From positions 2,864-9,848 of the forward strand of contig JAHFTZ010000047.1 in NCBI GenBank assembly GCA_023265355.1: a DNA stretch of 6,985 bases, written 5' to 3'. The notes under the pieces are model-generated. The model saw only the letters and a program-made list of their open reading frames with translations, ran no database searches and had not been told where the DNA came from. The stretch comes from Terriglobus sp. GTDB lineage: Bacteria > Acidobacteriota > Terriglobia > Terriglobales > Acidobacteriaceae. Both the position numbers and the translations under genes were made by a program. The stretch's first letter is position 1. Each line of letters begins with the position of its first letter. Shown one piece after another: positions 1-6,546 of this stretch.

Positions 1-2004
1 CACGCGGAGAGCATGTCATGGCAATGCAGGCTATTCAGCGTGCGGAGATGGGCTGAGCAGCGCATCGACCGCTACGCGCAGAGCAGAGAGAATCTGCGCA
101 TGCCACAGTGGCTGCGCGTCACCGAAACAGATGCTGGCGTCTTCAACGCGATGCTGCTGGGTGATCGAAGCGCGTTGCAGCGCCGAACTCGATTGGATTT
201 CGAGAGGACGGGTTCCTTCCATCTTCTAGTGGTTGCAGGTCTGCACGTCGGTCTGGTGGCATGGGGAATCTATTCGCTCCTCTTGTGGCTGCGTTGCGGT
301 CGCGGAATGGCAACCCTTCTCACCCTGTTGCTCACGAGTGGCTACTCTGTGCTGACGGGCTTCGGTCTCCCGGTGCAAAGAGCGCTTTGGATGACGGTTG
401 TGTTCCTCATCGCGACGCTGTTCACACGCCAGAGACATGCGTTGAATGCTCTTGGAGGAAGTGCTCTGGGCATGCTGCTCGTCGCTCCCTCCTCGCTTTT
501 TGAAGCGGGCTTTCAGATGACGATCCTTGCTGTGATCGCGATTGCAGGCATCGCGCTGCCATTGGCCCAGCGAAGCTTTCTGCCGTATGCGCGGGCTTCG
601 CGAGCCATCCACGTCCTTGCCTGGGATGCGCATCTTGCGCCTGTGCTGGCGCAGTTTCGCGTAAGCCTGCGCATGATCTCCAATGCACTTCTCCCCCAAA
701 AACCAATCGTCGCGGCAGACATACTCTCCTGGGCGGTGCGGGGATCTGCATGGCTTCTGGAGCTTGTGCTTTTCTCTGCAATGGCTGAACTGCTGATGTC
801 CCTCCCCATGATGGTTTACTTCCATCGTCTGACACCGTTCGCTTTACCTGCGAATCTGATCTGCATCGTTCTGATTCCTTTTCTCATGGGCGCTCTTGCC
901 CTTCTCTTCGTGCTTGCCTGCGTGTGGGTGCCGATGGCTGTTCCTGCAGGCGTTTGTGCAGCAGGCCTGTTGCATGCTGTGACCGCCGTTCTGCATCGTG
1001 TGAGCCTTGCGCATGGTGCGAACTGGAGAGTTGCAGAGCCACCGCAGTTTCGCGTGGTTGCCTTCTGCATCGCGATGATGGCAGCAGTGTGGTTGCTGCG
1101 CGGATCGCGTAAGGTGGCATGGGTCGGAGTTGCTTTGCTACCAGTGATGGCCGCTTTAATCCTCTGGCCGATCCGGCCTCGTCTCTCACCGCAGCGACTG
1201 GAGATGACCGCAGTGGATGTAGGCCAGGGAGACTCTATCTTCGTAGCTTCGCCGGACGGACACACGATGTTGATCGATGCGGGAGGCCCGGTGGGGACCG
1301 CCGAGATGGCGGCGAGCAGTCCTTACGACATTGGCGAAGAGGTGGTGTCTCCTTACCTGTGGAGCCGGGGCGTGAGCCAGCTGGACGTAGTGGTTTTAAC
1401 GCATGCGCATAGCGATCACATGGGAGGTATGCCCTCTTTGCTCGAGAACTTTCATCCGCGCGAGCTTTGGGTCAGTGTGGACTCTCCGATTTCGCAGTTT
1501 CGCGCACTGCTGCAAGAGGCGACCTCGATGGGGATCCATGTGAGAAGGCTGCGTGAGAGAGGAGATGCGATCGACTGGGGGCAGACGCGAGTGGAGATCC
1601 TTGCACCGGCGGCAGGGTATCTGCCGGGGGCGATGCCGAGTAACAATGACTCACTTGTGATGCGGATCGGATGGCAGAATGCGTCGCTGCTCCTGGAGGG
1701 TGACGCAGAAGCGCCGAGCGAAGAAGCCATGCTGCGCGATGCGCAAAGGCTGAAGAGCGAGTTGCTCAAGGTGGGCCATCATGGCAGCCGGACTTCCACC
1801 ACGCCGGAATTTCTGGCGGCAGTGGCACCAAAGTATGCCGCGATCTCCGATGGCCGCGACAATCGCTTTGGACATCCGCGGAGAGAAGTTCTGGAGCGAC
1901 TGCAGAGTGCGCGCGTTCGCACCTTTCGCACGGATATGGTCGGTGCGACGACATTTCTCATGGAAGCCGATGGCCGGGTGCAAGCTACGGCTAATGAGCG
2001 CTAA
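1..2004 (+). CDS. comEC: ComEC/Rec2-family DNA-uptake channel protein, 5' end cut by window edge
   Basis: ComEC forms the inner-membrane channel that takes single-stranded DNA into the cytoplasm during natural transformation. The frame is open to base 1, so the ATG at 13 is probably internal and the N-terminal OB-like region lies outside the window. Numbering from that ATG, residues 41-90 carry the family signature (MLLGDR at 47-52, then HLLVVAGLHVGL at 70-81) opening the Competence domain, with many hydrophobic membrane segments to about residue 385. A metallo-beta-lactamase domain follows: DVGQGDS 402-408, the metal motif HAHSDH 464-469, GD at 563-564, KVGHHGS 587-593 and NRFGHP 617-622. 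All expected metal-binding motifs are present, so this domain should be active; in this family it is proposed to degrade the non-transported strand. No frameshift is seen. The gene ends on TAA and overlaps the convergent aminopeptidase gene. The family call is sure; whether the organism is competent cannot be seen here. Confidence 0.93.
   Translation, partial: HAESMSWQCRLFSVRRWAEQRIDRYAQSRENLRMPQWLRVTETDAGVFNAMLLGDRSALQRRTRLDFERTGSFHLLVVAGLHVGLVAWGIYSLLLWLRCGRGMATLLTLLLTSGYSVLTGFGLPVQRALWMTVVFLIATLFTRQRHALNALGGSALGMLLVAPSSLFEAGFQMTILAVIAIAGIALPLAQRSFLPYARASRAIHVLAWDAHLAPVLAQFRVSLRMISNALLPQKPIVAADILSWAVRGSAWLLELVLFSAMAELLMSLPMMVYFHRLTPFALPANLICIVLIPFLMGALALLFVLACVWVPMAVPAGVCAAGLLHAVTAVLHRVSLAHGANWRVAEPPQFRVVAFCIAMMAAVWLLRGSRKVAWVGVALLPVMAALILWPIRPRLSPQRLEMTAVDVGQGDSIFVASPDGHTMLIDAGGPVGTAEMAASSPYDIGEEVVSPYLWSRGVSQLDVVVLTHAHSDHMGGMPSLLENFHPRELWVSVDSPISQFRALLQEATSMGIHVRRLRERGDAIDWGQTRVEILAPAAGYLPGAMPSNNDSLVMRIGWQNASLLLEGDAEAPSEEAMLRDAQRLKSELLKVGHHGSRTSTTPEFLAAVAPKYAAISDGRDNRFGHPRREVLERLQSARVRTFRTDMVGATTFLMEADGRVQATANER
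1991..2004. other. 14-base tail-to-tail overlap of comEC and the M1 aminopeptidase gene
   Basis: The comEC stop TAA (2002-2004, +) lies inside the final codons of the aminopeptidase gene, whose stop TAG reads on the - strand at 1991-1993. There is no intergenic space. A 6-bp inverted repeat GAGCGC (1996-2001) / GCGCTC (2011-2016) with a 9-base loop spans the junction, but no T-run follows on either strand, so it is not a convincing intrinsic terminator. Transcripts from the two sides would be expected to overlap at their 3' ends. Confidence 0.85.
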
Positions 2005-4579
2005 CTTCGCGCGCTCCGTTCTGCTTCAACCACTGATCCAATTCCGGCTGCTGTGATTCTCTTGCGGAGGCGCACGCGTCAATTCTGCTGAGTGCGATCT
2101 GCAAGGTCCGCTCCGCGGCGGCCACTTTATGCTCTGCAAAGAACTGGGCCACATCTTCGCGATCGCCCTTCGAGCAGAAGCTCCCGGTCGCGGCGATCAC
2201 ACTCTGCCCTGAGGAGACGGTGAACGTAGTCGCGGCCTTTTGCCAGTTCTGTTTGAGAAACGTCCAGGCCTGTACACGTGTCTCAGGAGAAGCGAGCAGA
2301 CGCGTGATTAGAGAATAGCTGTCCTGGTTCCGCACCTCGCCGCTGATTGCAAGTTCGAGCGTCCGGCCTACGAGCTCGGGGTTGCGGAAGTAGGTGAGCG
2401 TAAGAAGCGCGGAGGTACGCGTCCGAGGATCCTGCGAGCTTCGCTCCCAGGCGAGTACCTGATCGTAAAACGCCGCATCTCCGGAGTATGCCGCGATGGC
2501 GATGGATTCCGTGGCGAGCAGCCCATCCACGGAGTTGTCATGCTTGAAGTAGCGGTCTTTGAGAGCGCGAGCCTCTTGGACGACGAGCGGATCGTTCGCC
2601 GCTCCGAGTACTTTGAAGAGCTGCGCTCTCTTCTCTCTCGCGTTCGGATCGTCATGCTTTGAGGCCTTTGGAAGAGCACGGTAGACGGGGCCGTACTCTG
2701 CGCGGATGGCAGCATTCAAACCTTCGCGCTCGCTCTCATCTGCTACACGGTGCATCAGGTAGTCGATTCCGATGAATGCGGTATCGAGGACCGCGGCATC
2801 CTGATCCATGCGCAGCGTGCTGATGAGATCAAGATACGATCCCACCGAGAGTCTGCGTGCGCTGACCATGGCCCACTGGTTGCCCACCAGGCCGATGCGT
2901 TCGGGAGCGTTGAGCCGGGGCGCAGAGGCAATGACAGAGGGAAGATCTTCCGCCCGGTATTCGTTGCGATAGTAGCCCTTGTAGTCCGCATTCGCGTAGA
3001 GGATCTGACTCTTTGCTGGCAGAGAAACATTGTTCTCCGTCGGCGTAGTGACCTGGCAGCTTCCTCCACGCATGCAGACAGGAATCGTCCAGCCGGGATT
3101 AACCGGGCTGGAAGATTCTGAGTTCAGGAGGAAGCGGCTCTGCTGCATTGCCAGGTCGGCTGCGCTCTTCTTCTGCACGGTGAGCAGGGGAACGCCGGGC
3201 TGCTCGACGAAGCTCGACATGATGGCGTCGATGGGCTTGTGACTGGTCGCGGTCTGGGCATTCCAGAAGTCCTCCGCCGTGGCGTTGGCGTAAAGGTGCG
3301 CGGCGAGATAGTTATGCACGCCCTGACGGAAGACCTCTTCCCCCAGGTAGTGCTCCACCATGCCAATGACGGCACCGCCTTTGCCATACGAGATGCCGTC
3401 GAACATCTCTTCGATCTCCGCGGGCGTATCGGCGCGTGCACGGATGGGATGAGTGGAGGTCTGCGAGTCCAGATTGAGCGTGCTGTTCAGCGTCTCAGCC
3501 TCGTCATCGCGCATCATGAGTTCGGGCTTCCATTCGCCGACGGCCTTGGACTCCATCCAGTTCGCAAAGCTCTCGTTAAGCCAGACGTTGTCCCACCACT
3601 GCATGGTCACCATATCGCCAAACCACTGGTGCGCCATCTCATGCGCTACGACTACAGCGACGCGACGCAGCGCAGGTACGGAGGCGTACTTCTCGTCGAG
3701 CAGGAGATCGGTTTCACGATAGGTGATGCAGCCGAAGTTCTCCATGGCTCCGGCTTCAAAGTCGGGAATGCCGACCATGTCGAGCTTCTGCATGGGATAG
3801 CGAATGCCAAAGTAGCGATTGTAGTAATGGAGATAGTGTTCTGCCGCTTTGACCGCGAACTTTGTCATGCCGACTTTATCCGGCGTGGCGCAGGCACGAA
3901 TAGGGATGCCTTCGGACTTGCCGCTGGAGCACTTGAAGTCGCCTACCTGAAAGGCGACGAGGTAGGTGGACATGCGCGGCGTGGTCGCGAAGGTGAGCGT
4001 GTGTTTTGCAGGATCGGTCTCACGCTTGTCCGCGATCTGTGGGCCGTTGGAGATGACGGTGTCGCCCTTGTCGATGGTGAGCGAGATGTCGAACGTTGCT
4101 TTCAGCGCAGGTTCGTCGAACGATGGAAAGGCGCGGCGGGCGTCCGTCGATTCGAATTGCGTCACGGCATAGTTTCGCTTGGCTGTTTTGGAGAGATAGA
4201 AGCCGCGAAGCTGGCCGTTGAGGATGCCCGTGAAGCTTACCTGGAGGCGGTTCTTTCCTGCCGGAAGCGGCTGGGCGAAGAGGAACGTAGCCTGCTGCCT
4301 GGCTTCATCGTAAGAGACCGTGGCGAGATCGCCCGAGTCCGTTTTCACGCTCGCAATCTTCAACTCAAGCGCGTTGAGCGTGATCGAAGTCTGAGGTGCG
4401 TCAAGAATCAGGTCGATCGACTCTTCTCCGCTGAAGGTTGCTGTCGCGAGGTTTGGCGTGAAGTGCAGAGCGTAGTGCTCCGGCCGCACGCCAGCGGGCA
4501 ATCGTTGTGCGAAGGCTGGGAGAGCGACGAGCGCAAGTGCGCAGAACAGCGAGAAGCGGCAGTATTTATGCAGAGACAT
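1991..4579 (-). CDS. Exported M1-family zinc aminopeptidase
   Basis: This 862-residue enzyme should remove N-terminal amino acids from peptides, using one zinc ion, probably in the periplasm or outside the cell. I chose the ATG at 4579 because it starts a clear Sec signal peptide: K5 and R8, a hydrophobic core at about 9-20, then PAFA with likely cleavage after A24. A longer in-frame start at 4699 would bury this signal and overlap glk by 94 bases. The N-terminal domain carries QFESTDARRAFPSFDEP at 141-157. The catalytic domain has GAMEN (277-281, N-terminus recognition), HEMAH (313-317) with E336 as third zinc ligand, and Y398 in SYGKG as the transition-state tyrosine. From about 525 to 845 lies a helical ERAP1-like C-terminal domain. 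Cysteine pairs C217/C230 and C502/C508 could form disulfides, which fits export. Length is normal for the family. It resembles the PepN/ERAP group, but the substrate cannot be told. It follows glk by 26 bases. Confidence 0.95.
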   Translation of the reverse strand: MSLHKYCRFSLFCALALVALPAFAQRLPAGVRPEHYALHFTPNLATATFSGEESIDLILDAPQTSITLNALELKIASVKTDSGDLATVSYDEARQQATFLFAQPLPAGKNRLQVSFTGILNGQLRGFYLSKTAKRNYAVTQFESTDARRAFPSFDEPALKATFDISLTIDKGDTVISNGPQIADKRETDPAKHTLTFATTPRMSTYLVAFQVGDFKCSSGKSEGIPIRACATPDKVGMTKFAVKAAEHYLHYYNRYFGIRYPMQKLDMVGIPDFEAGAMENFGCITYRETDLLLDEKYASVPALRRVAVVVAHEMAHQWFGDMVTMQWWDNVWLNESFANWMESKAVGEWKPELMMRDDEAETLNSTLNLDSQTSTHPIRARADTPAEIEEMFDGISYGKGGAVIGMVEHYLGEEVFRQGVHNYLAAHLYANATAEDFWNAQTATSHKPIDAIMSSFVEQPGVPLLTVQKKSAADLAMQQSRFLLNSESSSPVNPGWTIPVCMRGGSCQVTTPTENNVSLPAKSQILYANADYKGYYRNEYRAEDLPSVIASAPRLNAPERIGLVGNQWAMVSARRLSVGSYLDLISTLRMDQDAAVLDTAFIGIDYLMHRVADESEREGLNAAIRAEYGPVYRALPKASKHDDPNAREKRAQLFKVLGAANDPLVVQEARALKDRYFKHDNSVDGLLATESIAIAAYSGDAAFYDQVLAWERSSQDPRTRTSALLTLTYFRNPELVGRTLELAISGEVRNQDSYSLITRLLASPETRVQAWTFLKQNWQKAATTFTVSSGQSVIAATGSFCSKGDREDVAQFFAEHKVAAAERTLQIALSRIDACASARESQQPELDQWLKQNGAREVSAH

Positions 4580-4588
4580 GCGTGCTTT

Positions 4589-4617
4589 CTTATAAAGAGT
4601 ACGTTTTAGCCTGCCGA
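4589..4617 (-). promoter_or_regulatory. Candidate sigma-70-type promoter before the M1 aminopeptidase gene
   Basis: On the - strand, TCGGCA (4612-4617; 4 of 6 matches to TTGACA) and TATAAG (4589-4594; 5 of 6 matches to TATAAT) are separated by exactly 17 bases. The -10 box ends 9 bases before the ATG at 4579, so transcription would begin only a few bases upstream of the start codon, giving an almost leaderless mRNA. The -35 box lies inside the last codons of glk. Only a weak purine run (AAGAAAG) precedes the start as a ribosome site for read-through transcripts. This is a pattern match only and could be chance. Confidence 0.25.
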
Positions 4618-5658
4618 TTGAGACGCGAACCGTTCCGAACGGCCGGAGATCTCCGCGGCCCGCTGTTCGGCGTAAGCGGCAGCCCCCATGAGAGCGCAAC
4701 GCTGCTCCAGAATGATGCGGACGGGAATGGTGTGCAGTAGAGGAGAGAGGCGGCCCTTGTCCAGGAATGCCTGGCGAAAGGTTCCGTTCTGCATCGTCTT
4801 GAGGATCTTCGGAGCTACGCCTCCGCCGAGGTAGACTCCACCCGCAGCGAGGAGTTTAAGAGCGGAGTTTCCTGCTTCCGCGCCAAAGGCGCCTGCGAAG
4901 ATATCGAGCGTCTTTGCGCAGAGTTCGCTGGAGCCGTCTTCTCCGCAGGTGCCGATGACGGCGTTCGGATCTTCCTTCTCCATGCGTTCGCGCAGCCAGT
5001 CCGGCTCTTCCATCTTCTTGCCGTCGCGGAGGAAGCCGTAGATGTTCTGTAGACCCAGACCGGAGACGACGCGCTCCCAGGAGATGCGCCCATTCATCTT
5101 CTGGATGAGGAACTGCAGCATCTCGATTTCGAGCGGAGTCCGGGCAGCAAAGTCAGCGTGACCACCTTCGGAAGCCAGCGGAAGGAAACGTCGGCTCGTG
5201 GGGTTCCAGATGAGTTGCGCCTCTCCAAGACCAGTACCAGCAGAGATCAGAGCACGATGACCAATGGCGGCACGGTCACCGTCGAAGAGGGTGAAGAGCG
5301 ACTCCGGCGGAAGCTCGGCGATGCCGTAGCCATTCGCTTCGAGATCGTTGATGAGATAGAGATGCTCGATCTGCAGGAGCTTCGAGAGTTCGCGTGTGTC
5401 GAGATTCCAAGGAAGGTTTGTGAGCTGGATCTTTCCGTCGCGCACGGGGCCTGGGCATCCGAAACAGGCGGCGACGACTTCGTGCTCCACCTTTTCGGCG
5501 GTATCTTTCGTGCCCAGAAAGGCAGCGACCACGTCCTGCAGACTTTTGAACTCTGTGGCGGGAAACTTCTGATCGCGCACGATCACTAACCTGCCCTCCT
5601 TAAAAGTGCAGAGTGCGAGATGGACCTTTGTTCCTCCGACGTCACCTGCAAGGATCAT
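4606..5658 (-). CDS. glk: Glucokinase, Glk (E. coli-type) family
   Basis: Glucokinase uses ATP to make glucose-6-phosphate in the cytoplasm, the substrate of the neighbouring zwf product. The 350-residue protein belongs to the E. coli-type Glk family rather than the ROK family, because the motifs run in Glk order: LAGDVGGTK (3-11, phosphate loop 1), NLPWNLD (81-87), INDLEANGYG (103-112, with D105 as the likely catalytic base), SAGTGLGEA (139-147, phosphate loop 2), EGGHADFA (164-171, sugar contacts), ERVVSGLGLQNIY (195-207) and GGVYLGGGVAPKIL (273-286). I see no ROK-type CxCGxxGC zinc motif. It is somewhat longer than the E. coli enzyme (about 320 residues), mainly through an insert near 212-245 and a polar tail after about 332. 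The ATG overlaps the pgl stop as ATGA, and GGAG lies 8 bases upstream, so translation is probably coupled to pgl. Confidence 0.95.
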   Translation of the reverse strand: MILAGDVGGTKVHLALCTFKEGRLVIVRDQKFPATEFKSLQDVVAAFLGTKDTAEKVEHEVVAACFGCPGPVRDGKIQLTNLPWNLDTRELSKLLQIEHLYLINDLEANGYGIAELPPESLFTLFDGDRAAIGHRALISAGTGLGEAQLIWNPTSRRFLPLASEGGHADFAARTPLEIEMLQFLIQKMNGRISWERVVSGLGLQNIYGFLRDGKKMEEPDWLRERMEKEDPNAVIGTCGEDGSSELCAKTLDIFAGAFGAEAGNSALKLLAAGGVYLGGGVAPKILKTMQNGTFRQAFLDKGRLSPLLHTIPVRIILEQRCALMGAAAYAEQRAAEISGRSERFASQSAG

Positions 5659-5670
5659 TGAGTCAGCTCC
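5655..5670 (-). promoter_or_regulatory. Ribosome binding site and ATGA stop-start overlap for glk
   Basis: GGAG on the - strand (5667-5670) lies 8 bases before the glk ATG (5656-5658). The pgl stop TGA (5655-5657) shares bases with that ATG. The site lies within the last pgl codons, so ribosomes ending pgl could restart directly on glk. This supports the chosen glk start. Confidence 0.75.
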
Positions 5671-6461
5671 AGAACGCCGGTCTCGCAGTCTTCTGTAGCT
5701 CCTGCTTTCGGCAGGCGACGCGCCGCTTCGGCATCCAGCAGGAGAGAGACTTTGCCGTTCTCTGGACGAATGAGTTGCGAGGGCAGACGCTCAGGATCGT
5801 AGTCGCCTAGCAGCACTTCGTGGAGGACGTCGGCTTTTGCTGCGCCCTCGATGAGGAAGTAGACGGAGCGCGCATGATTGATGACGATCCAGGTGAGCGT
5901 GATGCGCCAGGTATCTTTCTGCGGAACGTGGTTCGCTACGACAAGACGACCGAGTTCGTTGATAGCTTGGGTATGCGGAAAGAGCGAGGCCGTGTGGCCG
6001 TCATCCCCCATACCGAGGAGAACGAGGTCGAACTGCGGAGCCTGCGCGCCTTCGAGCTTCCAGTTAATACGCAGCAGAGATTCGTAGCGTGAGGCTGCCT
6101 CTTCCGGATCGAGCTCGCCTTCCATGCGGAAGATCTTCTCCGCAGGCAAGGGCACCTTGCCGAGCAGCTGCTCGCGCGTCATGCGGTAGTTGGAATCGGC
6201 GTCGTCGGGAGCGACGCAGCGCTCGTCGACCCAGTAGAGTTCGAGCTTGTCCCATGCTACCTGCGCGCGAAACGGCTGCGATTCGTCGGCGAGGAGAGCG
6301 AACATACGCTTCGGTGTGGAGCCGCCTGAGATGGCAATGCGGGCGACTCCGCGAGCGGCGACGGCTTCCGCAGCGGCCTTGGCAAAGATGCTTGCAGCAG
6401 CGGTGGCCACGCGCTCTGGCGTGTCGTAGACGGAGTATTCAGCGATCGTTGTGCGTGCCAT
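5655..6461 (-). CDS. pgl: 6-phosphogluconolactonase, DevB/SOL (glucosamine-isomerase-like) type
   Basis: Pgl hydrolyses 6-phospho-D-glucono-1,5-lactone, the Zwf product, to 6-phosphogluconate in the cytoplasm. The 268-residue protein has the expected length and motifs of the glucosamine/galactosamine-6-phosphate isomerase superfamily: SGGSTP (45-50, phosphate binding), WVDERCVAPDDADSNY (77-92) and GMGDDGHTASLFP (150-162), with H156 the likely catalytic histidine. These, and the gene's place beside zwf and glk, favour lactonase over glucosamine-6-phosphate deaminase. It is not the unrelated beta-propeller YbhE type. The ATG at 6461 is preceded by AAGGA (6471-6475) at a 9-base spacing. The C-terminal tail after about 250 is polar and variable. 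A strong terminator separates it from zwf, so it needs read-through or its own promoter; I could not find a good promoter in the roughly 45 bases between the terminator and the start. Confidence 0.95.
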   Translation of the reverse strand: MARTTIAEYSVYDTPERVATAAASIFAKAAAEAVAARGVARIAISGGSTPKRMFALLADESQPFRAQVAWDKLELYWVDERCVAPDDADSNYRMTREQLLGKVPLPAEKIFRMEGELDPEEAASRYESLLRINWKLEGAQAPQFDLVLLGMGDDGHTASLFPHTQAINELGRLVVANHVPQKDTWRITLTWIVINHARSVYFLIEGAAKADVLHEVLLGDYDPERLPSQLIRPENGKVSLLLDAEAARRLPKAGATEDCETGVLELTQ

Positions 6462-6470
6462 GTCCGTTTG

Positions 6471-6475
6471 TCCTT
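6471..6475 (-). promoter_or_regulatory. Ribosome binding site for pgl
   Basis: AAGGA reads on the - strand 9 bases before the pgl ATG (6459-6461). It is the only good Shine-Dalgarno match in the short gap and supports this start. Confidence 0.6.
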
Positions 6476-6500
6476 ACCGTATTGGATGCGAGTTATTGTG

Positions 6501-6534
6501 AAACAAAAAGAGCGCCGGCACTCGCCGGCGCTCT
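6501..6534 (-). terminator. Intrinsic (Rho-independent) terminator after zwf
   Basis: A perfect 11-bp inverted repeat, AGAGCGCCGGC (6509-6519) and GCCGGCGCTCT (6524-6534), encloses a 4-base loop. On the - strand it is followed directly by a T-rich run reading CTTTTTGTTT. The stem is very GC-rich and the T-run is present only in the - direction, so it acts on transcripts coming from zwf. It begins 12 bases after the zwf stop and ends about 40 bases before the pgl start. Confidence 0.9.
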
Positions 6535-6546
6535 GATGATTGCAGG

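Noticed and set aside
226..835. Antisense open frames of up to 199 codons opposite comEC
   Set aside because: Their translations are rich in Arg, His, Gln and Ser without any recognisable fold, and the + strand encodes continuous ComEC membrane segments.
1996..2016. Inverted repeat as a bidirectional terminator at the comEC/aminopeptidase junction
   Set aside because: The stem is only 6 bp with a 9-base loop and neither side is followed by a T-run.
3239..4609. Long + strand open frame (456 codons) opposite the M1 aminopeptidase gene
   Set aside because: It runs codon-for-codon in register with the aminopeptidase gene, where stops on the + strand need TTA, CTA or TCA codons in the real gene, which are rare in such DNA. 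Its translation shows no family motif, while the opposite strand has complete M1 catalytic motifs.
4580..4699. Longer in-frame start for the aminopeptidase at 4699 (902 residues)
   Set aside because: It would place 40 Arg-rich residues before a clear signal peptide and overlap glk by 94 bases; the ATG at 4579 explains the protein better.
5158..5589. + strand open frame of 143 codons opposite glk
   Set aside because: The glk frame carries complete kinase motifs; the opposite frame has no family features and is explained by base composition.
6462..6508. Promoter for pgl in the gap after the zwf terminator
   Set aside because: The best pairing (TTGTTT with CAATAC) matches poorly at both boxes and uses bases of the terminator T-run, so I did not call it.
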